Part shown: positions 32,240 to 44,294 of the stretch, piece after piece | Layout of the letters: each line of letters opens with the position of its first letter | Numbering within the stretch: the stretch's first letter is position 1 | Origin: Forficula auricularia | Lineage: Eukaryota > Arthropoda > Insecta > Dermaptera > Forficulidae | Length of the DNA: 64,000 bases | Assembly (NCBI GenBank): GCA_024734495.1 | Contig: JALMQS010000075.1 | Span: 4,634,832 to 4,698,831, forward strand | Direction: 5' to 3' | Notes under the pieces: model-generated | What the model saw: only the letters and a program-made list of their open reading frames with translations | Told to the model about the DNA's origin: nothing | Databases searched by the model: none | Program-made: the position numbers and the translations under genes

Positions 32240-32890
32240 TCTACTCTTATTAAAAGAGCAAAAATTGTATATATATTTACATATTTGTATCTTAGTTCTA
32301 TTTTGAAAACGGCTCTACCGATTTTGATGAAACCAACTCTATTATGTCCGCCTCCGTGGTGAAATGGTCAGAGTAACTGACTCGGCAACCCGGAAGGTCT
32401 ACGGATTCGATTCCCGGCTATATCCTAGACATTTTTTCTGTAAGTATAGGGTCTGGTAATAAAATTAAGTGGGAGATAAATTTAACCGAATTTATCGCGC
32501 GGAGAATTTTACCACTGCTCGAAGCCCCTAAAACCTTAGTAAATTGGATATTGAATTGTATCTAAGTTTCTGAGATTGGCTCGTGATCTTGGCTTCTTTT
32601 CCTTCTACTCTGTTCTTTTCACGATGGAGGGGCCTCCCATACAGGCCTTTAGGGGATCCACCTTCTGGTGTATCTCCTTCTCACATCAATATCATTAAAA
32701 AAAAAAATTAACAAGTTTTGAGGATGAGAAAGCGATCTGGCTAGGATCTGGACCTCAACAAATTTCATCTTACTTGATCTTTCTCTGAATTAAAGTAATT
32801 ATTGACAGATGAAAATATCAATAAAAAATTTTGTTTACATTTTTCCAATTATCTTTTATTTATTAATTGGTTTTTTAATTTTAAAACCCA
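32240..32890 (+). mobile_element. Helitron-like family B, interrupted by a SINE
   Basis: Starts TCTACTCTTATTAAAAGAGC after A (32239). The shared sequence AAACCAACTCTATTAACAAG is split by the SINE at 32345-32707 and resumes at ACAAGTTTTGAGGATGAG. The 3' end runs into the inverted repeat at 32.85 kb without the hairpin terminus. Confidence 0.6.
32345..32707 (+). mobile_element. tRNA-derived SINE with poly(A) tail
   Basis: Head TGTCCGCCTCCGTGGTGAAA and TGGTCAGAGTAACTGACT (box A), GGATTCGATTCCCGGC (box B), then a body of about 270 bp and an A tail. The uninterrupted Helitron-B copy at 29.69 kb shows the empty site; the duplication is only ATTA. Second copy at 48.48-48.84 kb. Confidence 0.88.
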
Positions 32891-34680
32891 CTAATAGGTT
32901 ATAACAAATTGTACTATATTATATTAAAATTAGGAATTTTTTGTGTTTTTTAATTAACAGGTGTCTAAATCATAACATTACACGTGGATTCATAACAAAA
33001 CAGGTGGATTCATAACAAAACAGGTGTGTTTACAAATAAAGTGGTTGAAGTGGCTTTTTTTTTCTATAACTTGGAAACAAATTTTATTTAATTTTATGTT
33101 TTTATTTCAGATCATATACGATTATGTTTTTATTATTATAACTGGCTATAAATACAACAGCTCGGCAACTTTTTGCTATATATATATAATTTCTGGGTAA
33201 GAAATCTACTTGCTTTTAATTAATCAAATACTACTTACAAATATCTAAAAAGTAATTTTAGGATTTTTTGAAATTCAGCCCCCAAGATGGCCAAAAGAAA
33301 AATATGTATTTACAATGATCTATTGATTATCTATTAAGAAGAGTAAGATATTTAGTTATTTTTTAGTTATAAAAATACTATATATTAAAATATCTAGACA
33401 TTTCTATATCTAAACATTTTTTGAAATTCAATAATATAAAAAAAAATTATAATTCGAAATTATAAAAAAATAAGATATTTTTTTTAAGAGGATAATAATA
33501 AATCGCTATTTGAATGGCTAGTCTGATCATGGTAGCTACATTTAAGTAACGTGGGACGCAATTATGACTTTTCTAATCATAAAAATTTAATTCTAATCCC
33601 GGAATTAAAAAAAAATATATTTATTTTAGAAATGCTCGAAATTTTGAACAACAAAAATTCAATTAACAAAAGGTCAGATATATGGTTTCTTATTTTTCTA
33701 ATAATTTATTAAGAATTTTTAGAGAAAATTTTTATTTTGTAAAAATTGGCATTCATTATTTTTATTCAAGGTAATTTTGGAACTCCAAGACAATCTCTGT
33801 AAACATTGTCTAATTTCAAAATATTAATTTTTTTATACATAGTTACTTTATCATTCATTTTTTAAAAAAAATATTTTACCTAATTCCAATAATAAAGGGA
33901 GAATTTCTCCCGAAACATTTAGATTTCTAATAAACGTTTGACGATTGTTTTTTATATATGACTTGTATTTATTTTTCACTTATAATTACAGGAGAGCTTT
34001 TTTTGCGGAAGTAAACTTGACATTTCAATGAGAATTTTGTTGCCTGGCAACTAAACGAAAAAAACTACCTGACGGACTCGTAATTTTTTCTGGTAGTTTT
34101 TAGAGTTAAATTGCCCAAAAGGCAGCAAAACTCGAATTATAAAATATCAAGTTTACTTCGAACCAAAAAAAAAGCTTGAGTGTAATTCGATAAGACAATT
34201 TAATGAATCAATACGTAAATCACAAAATTAACAAAATTAAGACATAAATTAGTTTATTTAATTTAGAGGAAAAGTACAATTGTTAAAAATACAATTCTTA
34301 TAAACAACTTGATAAAAAAATAAATAGGAATATAAAAATAAAAAAAACTAATCGTATAGGATCTGAAATAAAAACATAAAATTAAATAAGATTTGTTTCC
34401 AAGCTATATAAAAAAAGCCACTTGAACCACTTTATTTGTAAACACCTGTTTTGTTATGATTTAGACACCTGTTAATTAAAAACAAACAAAAAATTTCTAA
34501 TTTTAATATAATATAATAATATTTGCTTTAACTTAATTAAATTAATTGAACCGCGTAAATTTGAATAATTTCCATGATTCAGCCTGCGAATTTTTTGCGG
34601 TTCATTTGCTTTAACCTATTAGTGGGTTTTAAAATTAAAAAACCAATTAATAAATAAAACATAATTGAAAAAATAAAGCT
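32850..34680. repeat. 1.8 kb inverted repeat, arms about 250 bp
   Basis: TTTTAATTTTAAAACCCACT to TTATTTCAGATCATATACGA is repeated in reverse at about 34345-34650, including AACAGGTGTCTAAATCATAA and AAAGTGGTTGAAGTGGC. The left arm has a 20 bp duplication (GGATTCATAACAAAACAGGT). A smaller inverted repeat (33992-34180, AAGTAAACTTGA) and a Penelope-like LTR piece lie inside. Confidence 0.75.
33640..33960 (+). repeat. Penelope-like terminal fragment with dead hammerhead
   Basis: Aligns with 47750-48050 (AAAATTCAATTAACAA to CGATTGTTTTTTATATA). At 33884-33935 a helix II GGGAGAA/TTCTCCC and GAAACATT survive, but CTGATGA has become AATAATA, so the core is destroyed. Confidence 0.55.
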
Positions 34681-36190
34681 AGGTTCAGTTTTGTCGCTGG
34701 AAAAGTTAGGGTAAACTTTTTTCGCTGTCATAGTGACAAAAACACCGTTGCTTATGGGACTTTTAGTGTATGAATTAAATTGTCAATAAAAAACAATCAA
34801 TAAAATATCATTTAATTATTATCATAAGCATATACTTAGGTATCCTATTTAAAATAAAACCTGCCAACGAAAACATTAATCACCACCCCCTAGATACCAA
34901 TTCAATAAACAACAATTTAAAAATAAAATATTAGGGATATATATAATTTCATATATATATATATATAAATAGAAATATGTTTATATAAAGAATCTGATGA
35001 AGGGGGAGTGATTTCGACATTGAATGCCAATCTCGAAAACAACGTAGAATAGCAGATGAAAATCCAATAAAAATAATTCCATTCACTTTTGATTGTGCTA
35101 ATAATCGTTTGCTATACATTAATATAGCATCGGCATTTGGGCCAGAACAAGAGTTTTTAACGGATTCGCAAGGGCAGCTAAAATAGTTGTTGCCTCTCTC
35201 AAATAGGGGGATGAAAATATTTTCGAAATTTTATTTATTTTTCCCCGCAACTTTCATTGTAGAAATATAATCAGTTAGAAATTAAGTTGTTGGGTGTTGA
35301 GAGATTCTCAATACCAATACTATTACTACTGCTAATAATAATTTTAGTATATAGTATAGGAACAAACTTTCTAGAGTTTAGGAATTAATCAAATATTCAC
35401 TTGCTTGAATATTTGAAACCATTGGAAAATAGTTGAACAACAAACAAACGAATATCTATCATACTTTGAATTCGAGAGAGAGGGGTTGATTGTAGAGGTT
35501 GGGGTGGGCCAGGGGGGACAGGGGAGGGGATATACAAGAAATTGTTACAGAGGTTAGGCCCTGGCTGGCAACCAGAGCACGGTTAATTCGAGAAAATTGA
35601 AATTAGAGAATTTTGACTAAAACTACTTAAAGTATATGTCTTTTTTAGTGAAGTTTTCAAATTAGTTTCGTGAAATAATTTAAAACATTGCGATGACAAA
35701 CAATAGGAATTTTGAAATTTCGAATTTAAGGAGAAATTTAAAAAAAAATCTCATGGATATATATAGAATAAGAAAATAATATAGTCACAGATATTTCAAA
35801 AAATAAAATAACTAGGACAAGGGGGATCCGATGGCTCTTTTCCTATATAATAAAATAATATATATATTATATACAGGGTGGTGACATGGCTGACGCAGCA
35901 TAGCGATTAAAATGTTAATTTTTGAATGTGCATTTATTTGCTCCCTAATTATTTTAGAGTTAAAGTTCTTATAGGTTTTTTGTAGAGAAAAAATACTGAA
36001 TCCGAACATATTTTTGTTTTCAAATTTTGAAATTTCGGAACCGTAATAATCAACATTATAAATAATTGTATTTTTACAAAAATCACTGAGGCCATGGAAT
36101 TATTAAAACAAACAAGGCATTTTCATTTGTTGTTTGTAAGTGACGTTTGTTATATTTGAACTTTTTAAAATCAGTTCTTATTAGAATTTA
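34681..36190. other. AT-rich anonymous sequence
   Basis: Nothing beyond short microsatellites and (AT)n near 34950 and a G-rich patch at 35490-35530. A CTGATGA at 34992 is followed by non-complementary sequence and is not a ribozyme. ORFs up to 65 residues lack motifs. Confidence 0.4.
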
Positions 36191-36194
36191 TTGA

Positions 36195-37495
36195 TTACCA
36201 TAATGATAGATAAGATAGATAATTATTTATTGTTTAAAGCCAGTTTGGCTAATACAATTTTGAAAAAATAGAACAAAAACATAACAATAAAACATTATAA
36301 AAAATAAAAAAATAAAAACAAAAAAACAAAAATAAAGTAAACAAACCGAAAAACAAATTTTTTTTTTTTTTTAAACAAAAAATCTTATTTGAAATTTTTA
36401 TTTTATCTATTCATTAACTATGAATGCCCGGATGCGGAGAGCCTCAACCACAAAGTGAAACAAGTCTTTTGCTTGTTCCTCATTACAAATGTTCAATATA
36501 ATTTCCACGAAGTTATCTTCATCTACCACCTCAGAGGCAAGAAAATATTTATGCAAATAGTGACTGCGCGAACCAGTAAATATCGGACAATCTACCAGAA
36601 TATGTTTTAAATCTTCCTTTGCCTGCATATTGCATAGCGTGCAGTTCACATTTGGGTCCAATTTATAACTGTTGGAGTTGACATAAAAATGTACAACTCG
36701 AGCATTTGTGGTTCTTAGTTGGTGGATAAGTCGCGTTTTGGAGATGGGCAAACGCGTGTTGAGGAGAAAATTATTATTAGGGTCCAGACGCCCATATAAG
36801 GGTGCATAAGTCGAACCATTTATAGCCGATTGGTCCTCAAGGCAGTAAATATTCCGCAATCCACCCACCAGAAAACGTCCCTAGCTGCCCCAGATTCATC
36901 ACACGACTTTGGGAATCCCATAGTCTCAACCCATCAATTCTTATAAAAAAACCGTGCACCTGGGACACCCAGTTATATTTAACCTTATTAGATTCGGTGT
37001 TATGAAGACAAACCAATCGGTTGTAGCAAATTCGGGGAGTCTAGTGGATGGCATAGCGAGAATCCTACACATCCAGTTAAGTGATCGCTCGAAAGCAACC
37101 ACCGCAAGTCTGACCGGTTTGAATTCATCCCTAGCGATGTAGCCGGCTGTTCAGAAAGTATAAGCTTTTAAAAATCCGACTTGGGCTTTTTCGATAATAT
37201 CGGGGTAACGAAGGGCCCAAATTTCTGAATTGTACAAAACGCACGCTCAAAACAGCAGCCTCATATAGGCGCATGATCGAGCCATGATAACCCACTCTTG
37301 ATCTTACCCCAGCAAAGACAGCGTTGGCTCTTTTAACCATTCTGTTAGCAGCATTGAGGAAGAGACCAGATGAAGAGAAGTTAACGCCCAGATAACAAAA
37401 GTCATTAACAACCTCCATTGGCTCACCCCTATAGTGATTACCATAATGAGAAACTCGTTAAATTTGAATGGGCTGAGTTTTGTATTCGTCATTGA
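36195..37495 (-). pseudogene. LINE reverse transcriptase 3' part, third family
   Basis: On the minus strand, 37418 to 37131 reads FCYLGVNFSSSGLF and VKRANAVFAGVRSRVGYHGS (thumb region). A second frame then gives RLAVVAFERSLNWMCRIL. 36868 to 36407 reads LRTTNARVVHFYVNSNSY and CTLCNMQAKEDLKHILVDC, the CCHC zinc knuckle near the C-terminus of LINEs with an apurinic-type endonuclease. The stop lies at 36407. The 3' UTR runs to about 36195 and ends in TATCTATCTTATCTATC. At least two frame changes show it is dead. The I/R1/Nimbus-type clade is a guess from the knuckle position. Confidence 0.85.
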
Positions 37496-37680
37496 TAAAT
37501 AAAAATAGTAAATTCACGTAGATGAAGTTTAGAACGAGCTTTTAAATTTTCACAAGAATAATCAACGAAATTATAAGTAATATTTTTAAACGTAATTAAA
37601 ATAATAAAATTAGTAAGGTAAACAGAATTTAATTTTTTAACATAATTAACAAATGCATAAAATTATAACAAAAATAACAA

Positions 37681-37803
37681 TCATAGCAAATGTTCGAATA
37701 AACCACCATTTACCACTAAACAATGGCCCAACCTTTCGTAAAATTCTCGTCTGACATTTGCTAATTGGTATTGTGATATTTCTAAAAAGACTTTATATTT
37801 ATA
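37681..37803 (-). pseudogene. mariner/IS630-type transposase C-terminus fragment
   Basis: Minus strand reads EISQYQLANVRREFYERLGH and CLVVNGGLFEHLL then stop. RR-FYERL-HC--VNGG-FEHLL is the C-terminal signature of a DDE transposase of the mariner superfamily. Only about 38 residues remain and no terminal repeats were seen near it. Confidence 0.72.
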
Positions 37804-38042
37804 CTTGTAATTTTTATTTATATTAATATTCATATTTACTTAGATTTCTTATATTTACATTTATATATTTTATAATTAAAAAAGAAAAATCTTTGTAAAA
37901 CAATTTTTTAAATTTTAATTTCATTGGTGTTTTTCTTGTGTTAGGTTGGTATGTAAGATTTGAATGTTATATTTTTTTATATTGGTACACATAATTTGAA
38001 TGTCAAGAATGGTGACCACTCGTTCAATTATTATTAGTATTA

Positions 38043-38192
38043 ACTTGTAAACTCCTGATGATGGACTAATAATCCGAAATATATTGAGTTTGTATAAACC
38101 TCTTTGAGTTTTATTTCATTCACTGTGAAACTACACACCCTTTACTCTATTAATTAACATCATGTTTCACCTAAAACCTACACCACTTTCCT
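38043..38192 (+). mobile_element. Ribozyme-tail element, right half only, with hammerhead motif 8
   Basis: Right arm and tail of the 40518 family. The hammerhead at 38048-38093 has CTGATGA (38055), helix II GGA/TCC, GAAA (38076), helix III ATATAT and helix I TAAACTC/GAGTTTG, with predicted cleavage after T38085. It is followed by CATGTTTCACCTAAAACC and CACTTTCCTTAAGTAAAA. 5' truncation of a reverse-transcribed copy would explain the missing left arm. Confidence 0.85.
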
Positions 38193-39220
38193 TAAGTAAA
38201 AAAAAATTCAAAAGTCGGCGCCTATGGCTCACACCAGTTGATTATACTTTAGATCAGAAAAACTATATTAAAGTAAATATCCAAATAAATTTGTCAATCA
38301 ATTGGCTCACCTAAGAATGCAGAGAGTCTAGATTGGAATTTCTATTGAGCTTGGAACAACGTTAAAGTCAATGCCCTTGTTTGGACTCTCTCTGTATCCA
38401 TATACAATCCATTATAGGAAATACATAAATATCTATCCCCTCTATTCGTTTAGATAAATATACTTTATTAAATAATGAATGATTTGAATTGTGTTTTTCC
38501 ATTTGGAATAGATATGTACCTGGGAGTGTACCTGGATTATACGAGTATAGGTAAATAGAGATCGTTTCTCACTCACCGTGGTGCTGTTGTTTTGGCTTTT
38601 CCCAAGAGAGCAATAATCCATAAATTGTAATCAAAATTCGAAAAAGGTGCAACATGGATGATGACATTCGAGGGGCCATAACTTCATATCACGGTCGTTT
38701 AAAAGACCATCAAAAGCTGAAACGTCGGATTCAATAACACTCACCAGCCACTCAGTCATTCAGCCATTTTTCATTTAGGGATCTGTAATAGAGTCAATAG
38801 ATCTAAATTAGACAAAATCATTTCTATTAAATTAAACCCAAGCCAATCATAGCAATATTTCCATTGTTATAAAATAGAAACAATCAATAAATCTATATAT
38901 ATATATGTTTATATATATATCCTTAATATATTAAATTTAGAATTTATATAAAACAAGATTTAGTCCGTGCCATCAGGCCACATATCAATATAAAATAGTA
39001 ATAAAAACAGAAAGAAACCCAAAATTAATAAGCGGAATTGAATCTGTAGAAATTATGAAATCATTCAATAAAAATTTGGACTTTTGTTTAAACAGCAAAT
39101 TTGAATTATTAAATAGCAGTTTACTTAAAATGTTTTCGGTCAAAACAAACAATTTTAGTCAAAAGAAAGGGAAAAAAGGGATTCCCCCGCCCTTTCCATT
39201 ATCCCTCTGTTCTTTGTTAC
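38193..39220. other. Anonymous sequence
   Basis: AT-rich, no repeats shared with the window, no recognisable coding. A frame at 39055-39267 runs into FB-1 and is not a gene. Confidence 0.4.
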
Positions 39221-39934
39221 AAAAAATAATTTTTAAGAAAAAAATAAAACCGACTTCAAAAAATTAAATGCAACAAATAAAATACACTAAAAGGTATAAA
39301 ATAATTATTATCTTATTTAGTTACAACTAAACTACGAAATATTAACATGAAATTACTTTTTGAAGTCGGTGCCAAACAAACTATACCTATAAGCGAGCGT
39401 ACCCGCCAAACGTACTATGTAAGATCCGTCGAGTGCGATTCATAAAAGGTATATGTTTGGCACCGACTTCAAAAAGTAATTTCATGTTAATATTTCGTAG
39501 TTTAGTTGTAACTAAATAAGATAATAATTATTTTATACCTTTTAGTGTATTTTATTTGTTGCATTTAATTTTTTTGAAGTCGGTTTTATTTTTTCTTAAA
39601 AACTATTTTTATTTTTCTCTTTTTAATGATGTTATTAATAGTGATCATATCATCAGAACTTGGCCAAATTAATATGACACCATCCCTAAGACACCCCATT
39701 TCGGATAAAAAAAGAACCATCGAAATCGGTTCATAAACAAAGAAGTTAGGCCTGAACAAACCTAACAAAAAAGGTCCAATACCTATGAAAAAATGGGGCC
39801 AATCGGAAGGTAGACTGGACCCAAAACAAATTTTTTTTTCAAAATCGGTTCATAATTGGCGGAGACATGAGGTAACATAGGCACAAAAAAAAAAAAAAAA
39901 AATTCAGTCGAATAGAGAACCTCCTCTTTTTTAA
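39221..39934 (-). mobile_element. Foldback element FB-1, copy 3
   Basis: Reverse orientation: palindrome 39221-39620 with centre near 39420, then the T-rich half. The outer end is eroded (CCTCCTCTTTTTTAACAAAA instead of GAAGTCGGTT). Confidence 0.82.
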
Positions 39935-40573
39935 CAAAATGACGCTGATTAGTTTTTGGTACATATCGGCACACAAACATTAGTACTTTATTTCGGTACT
40001 TTTTTAGTTTTTTCTAAATATCTTAAAAATGACTTAACCAATTTTGATGAAATTTAATATTGTAATTGAGTACCTTGAGGACCACAAAAATGGTCATATA
40101 AATTTTTTTGTAAAATTATATTTTAAAGTACTTTACCCTAGACTACGATAGTTCATTGGATAAAGTTGAGCAACGATCCGTTGCAGTTTATTTTTTATAA
40201 ATTTTATTAAACCAATTATTTTACATGAATTAATGTATACATTGTATTTGAGCTTCGACTTCGGAGATTACTTCTCCACCATCGACTGTCCTTGATCATC
40301 TTTTTAGTCCTTGTTTTTAATAAGAGGAAAAAACTAATTAAGTAAAAAAACCTCTTTTCCGATAATTATTCCAATTCCATATTCGTCCCTTCGTAACTAG
40401 AATTTTTTTTTATAAATTTTATTAAACCAATTATTTTAACATTAATTAATGTATACATTGTATTTTTTGCTTCGATTCCGGAGATTACTTCTCCACCATC
40501 GAGTGTCCTTATTCATCAATAGAGTAAAGGGTGTAGTTTCACAGTGAATGAAATAAAACTCAAAGAGGTTTAT

Positions 40574-40619
40574 ACAAACTCAATATATTTCGGATTATTA
40601 GTCCATCATCAGGAGTTTA
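40574..40619 (-). ncRNA. Hammerhead ribozyme motif 9
   Basis: Minus strand: CTGATGA (40606-40612), helix II GGA/TCC, GAAA (40588-40591), helix III ATATAT, helix I AAACTC/GAGTTT. Inverted partner of the next feature. Confidence 0.9.
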
Positions 40620-40647
40620 CAAGACAATACATTATTGTATTGTCTTG

Positions 40648-40693
40648 TAAACTCCTGATGATGGACTAATAATCCGAAATATATTGAGTTTGT
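40648..40693 (+). ncRNA. Hammerhead ribozyme motif 10
   Basis: CTGATGA at 40655, helix II GGA/TCC around CTAATAA, GAAA at 40676, helix III ATATAT, helix I TAAACTC/GAGTTTG. Predicted cleavage after T40685. Confidence 0.9.
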
Positions 40694-41479
40694 ATAAACC
40701 TCTTTTGAGTTTTATTTCATTCACTGTGAAACTACACACCCTTTACTCTATTAACTAACATCATGTTTCACCTAAAACTCTACACCACTTTCCATAAGTA
40801 AAATCCTTATTCATCTTTAGTCCTTGTTTTTAATAAGAGGAAAAATCTAATTAGATAAAAAAAACCTCTTTTCCGATAATTATTTCAATTCCATTATTCC
40901 CCAATCAAGTCGATTGGTGTAAACCTCTCCCCCTCCCTCTCTTCCGTAACTAGAAATTGCGGATATATTTATATTTATAAATTGTATTATATTAAACTGT
41001 TTGTGGGTTTTAAAAAGATTAAATTTAAATTTGTAGAAAAAAATCAATTAGAGTTGTCCTATTAGAACATGGAATAAGAATAGAAAACAAAATATGCTAA
41101 AGTTCCTTCTAGAACTAAAAGTTCACTTTTTCTTGATCCCACCGCTTACTTGACCCCTCAGGAGTATTTGTTTCAAATTTCAAAACAATCGGTGAAGCCG
41201 TTTAACCTGGAGGTCAGTGAACATAGAGATATAGAATCTTGAACTTATTATATTGATTATATCAATTGGTATCTTGAAGTCTAAGTATTTTTTAAGAATT
41301 CGAATGATTTTTCCTGAACGCCTGTAAATAGGCAATCTGACTTACATAAGTTGATGATGAATTCTAAGCCACAATAAAGAGATAAATACTGCTGAGAATT
41401 ACCTTGGGATAATCTTTTTATGAAATGATAAATTCTCTTGAGGCACATTAGATGAAAATATTAATTTTAATTAAATTTT

Positions 41480-42295
41480 ATAATAGAGTGGGGCATAAAG
41501 ATTTCTATACGTTTTGAAGATAAAAATAATTTAACTAGAAAAAATCTGAATATATTTTTTGAAAAAAATCTAAAATAATTTTTTTTTAATGTGTTTTAAA
41601 CATTATATCAGACAAAAACGGGGGGGGTCAAAAATAAAAATTCTAGCCCTTTCGACCAAACTCAACCAAATTTGGTATACATATTCTGTGGAGCCCCAAA
41701 AAGGTTAGAAATGCGAAAACTAACAACCCGAAATGGGAGTGAGGGGTCAAAAATGAAAATTCTAGTCCCTTTGACCAAACTCAAACACATTTTGTATACA
41801 TATTCTGTGGACCCTCAGAAGGCTAGAAATGCTAAAACTAACCAAGTTTGATATACATAGTTTGGTGGAAAGGAGTAGAATTTTCATTTTTAACCCCCCT
41901 CCCCCCAGTCATTTTAGGTGGTTAGTTTTTGCATTTTGCCTCCGGGGGTCCACAGAATATGTATACAAAATTTGGTTGAGTTTGGTCGAAAGTGCTAGAA
42001 TTTTCATTTTTGCCCCCCCCCTTGGGTGGTTAGTTTTTGAATTTCTAGCCTTCTAGTGGCCCACAGAATATGTATACAAAATTTGGTTAAGTTTGGTCGA
42101 AAGTGCTAGAATTTTCATTTTTGACCGCCCCCCCCCTTTTTTTTTGTCTGATAATGCCAAAACACATTAAAAAAATTATTTTTTGTTCTTTTCAAAAATA
42201 TATTCAGATTTTTTTCTAGTTAAATTTTTTCATTTTTTTATACCTCTTCAAATTGTGGTAGATCTTTTTATGCACCATCCTGTATATTCAATGTT
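41480..42295. mobile_element. Foldback element FB-2 with tandem subrepeats
   Basis: The outer ends (AGTGGGGCATAAAG and CACCATCCTGTA) are inverted copies of the CACCCTGTATA end at 43.82 kb. Each arm then has A/T-rich sequence and two or three subrepeats of about 110 bp with TGTATACATATTCTGTGG and GAAAATTCTAG. Arms built of direct subrepeats are characteristic of Foldback-type elements. G/C runs mark each subrepeat. Confidence 0.75.
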
Positions 42296-43019
42296 GAAAG
42301 CATTCAAAACACCCTTTAAATACTGCCATTATCGAAATTTAATATTTATTTATTTACAATGAAATTTTAATAAACACAATTATCAATAATACTAGTTGCA
42401 TCTATTAGGCCGTGTCAAATCACCTAGGCAACTTCTTTATTAATTGTTATTTAATTATTAGATAAATAAACAAAATCTAATTGGAAATTGGAGCGGGACA
42501 AAATAACATTTTCAAGACACTTCCGTATACAATAGACCCTTAATCGAAGAATCCGTATCGATGTCTAATTACCCTGTCTAATAATTAATCATTATATAGC
42601 TGAGTGGTTTGTCCAGTTTGATATTCAAACGTTTCGCTATCACTTGTGGTTTCTTTGCTCAGTCGTGGGTTGGCGGATTTAAAGAAGGGGATTGGGAGGG
42701 GGACGAGGGGATGGAAACCACCCCTTCTCTCCTGTTTACCTGTTTATGGACACCAACCAGACAACTCATCCACTTCACTTTATATTATAAAATAAATATT
42801 TAATCCCAAAGTGTCTTTTATACGCCCTCTCATCTACGATTTACACACATATATACCCATATTTTTTTTATTTATGCATAATAAAATGACAGTTTAGAAA
42901 AATTACTTCGTTAAATGTTTATTTTATTTTAACGCAAAGTAAATAAATTTGGATTTGTTGGAAATATCCCTACCAAAATCATAAATCCAAACACAAACAC
43001 ACACACACATTATACATAA
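42296..43019. other. Anonymous sequence
   Basis: No repeats or domains recognised. A less AT-rich stretch at 42610-42740 with a 64-residue frame is without motif. (CA)n near 42990. Confidence 0.4.
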
Positions 43020-43398
43020 AATTTTAATGACATACATGTGAATAATTACTTTAATTAAGAAAACAAATCAAATTAAAATACCTGGAGAAGTTTACATGAT
43101 AGATCGATTTCAAGACGCAAAAAACCCCTGATTTTCATCTAAATCAATATAGAGCCGTTTTCGAGAAACTGATTCTATTTATATCCCTAATATATTAATT
43201 TTTCTGTTGTTATTTTTTTCTTTCTCGTTCATTATTATTATTATATCATTAATTAAAAATTAGTTTAAATAATTATGATTCAGGTTTTTAACTTGTCAGT
43301 GAAAAGTCATGGTGAAAATATAAATATCATGAAATGTCTAGAGTTCTTTAAGAATCGCCATTTTTACATTCAGAGAAAAAATACATATTAAGGATACT

Positions 43399-43431
<33 letters not shown>

Positions 43432-43620
43432 TTTATACTATTATAAAATCGGTTTCTCGAAAATAGCTTTAATGATTTCGATGATAATCACTGATTAAAG
43501 GGTTTTTGGATTAAAAAATCAAATAGAGTCTCTTCTATTCGTTCGGGTAACTTTAATTTGGTAAGGTTTTTTCTTAATTAAAATAATTATTCACTTGAGT
43601 TTAAATAAAATACAAATTTG
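43020..43620. repeat. Inverted pair of Helitron-B-like interiors
   Basis: 43020-43180 (TAGAGCCGTTTTCGAGAAAC on plus) and 43443-43620 (GGTTTCTCGAAAATAGCTTT) face each other across 260 bp with an (AT)n tract at 43402-43432. Related text at 28.13, 30.49 and 4.5 kb. Confidence 0.55.
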
Positions 43621-43830
43621 TATACAAAATTTGTTTTGTTTAAAAGGGTTAGAATTTTCATTTTTGTCCCCCATCCCCTTTTTTCGTCTAATATAATATT
43701 TAAAACACATTAAAAAAAATATATTTTATGTTCTTTTCAAAAATATATTCAATTTTTTTCACATTAAATTTTTTCATTTTTTTATACCTCTTCAAAATGT
43801 GGTAGATCTTTATGCCCCACCCTGTATAAG
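43621..43830 (+). repeat. FB-2 foldback, right half
   Basis: TGTATACAAAATTTG, TTTTCATTTTTGTCCCC and the terminus TTTATGCCCCACCCTGTATA match the right arm of 41480-42295. Confidence 0.7.
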
Positions 43831-44019
43831 CAGGTTTCAATTTTGGGAAAAAATATTTCGATATGTTTTTTAATTAAAGTAATTATTAAACGGTGGTTGA
43901 ATAAAAATTAATCATGTGGTTGAATCAAAACAAAACGACAAACAAACAATACAATAATTTAAAAAAATTACAAGGTTTCTTTTCCACCTATTATAAATAA
44001 TAATATATAGCAGAGACCG

Positions 44020-44195
44020 ATGGGGTGGACCGAGGGGTGAACCGCGACCTAAAATCATGTACACCTACTACTTCCACTTCCACTTGCATTTCCAAAGGAG
44101 ACAATAGATTATCTAAAGAATTCCAAAGTAATTCCAAATAATTCCGAAGATGGTGTACACCTAATTCCAATCGGGGTTCACCCCTCGGGGTAGAC
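44020..44195. mobile_element. MITE-like hairpin
   Basis: GACCGAGGGGTGAACCGCGA and TGTACACCTACT pair imperfectly with GGTGTACACCTAATTCC and GGGTTCACCCCTCGGGGT. The flanks do not show a clear duplication. Confidence 0.65.
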
Positions 44196-44294
44196 ATTAA
44201 AGTGAAATAATAAGTTTCGATTTCTGCAAGATTACTAACAATCTAATGAAATAGCCATTTTTACATAATGCGAAAAAATAATATATTGTGCATA

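Larger units (their letters stand above)
40518..40803 (+). mobile_element. Ribozyme palindrome with tail, complete, 12 bp target duplication
   Basis: 286 bp: left arm (GAGTAAAGGGTGTAGTTTCA), minus-strand hammerhead, centre ACAATACATTATTGTATTGT, plus-strand hammerhead, right arm, then the tail CATGTTTCACCTAAAACT and TACACCACTTTCCATAAG. Direct repeats TCCTTATTCATC lie at 40506-40517 and 40804-40815. The copy of repeat Y at 30.08 kb has a single TCCTTATTCATC (as complement), proving a clean insertion. Best reference copy of this family. Confidence 0.95.
40185..40955 (-). repeat. Dispersed repeat Y, two tandem copies
   Basis: 40185-40400 and 40405-40955 both match the reverse complement of 29936-30178 (TTTATAAATTTTATTAAACC, GGAGATTACTTCTCCACC). 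The second copy is split at 40518 by the ribozyme element. Confidence 0.8.

Noticed and set aside
34992..35020. CTGATGA at 34992 as a further hammerhead
   Set aside because: The following GGGGGAG has no complementary strand and GAAA is replaced by TCGAC, so helix II and the second core part are missing.
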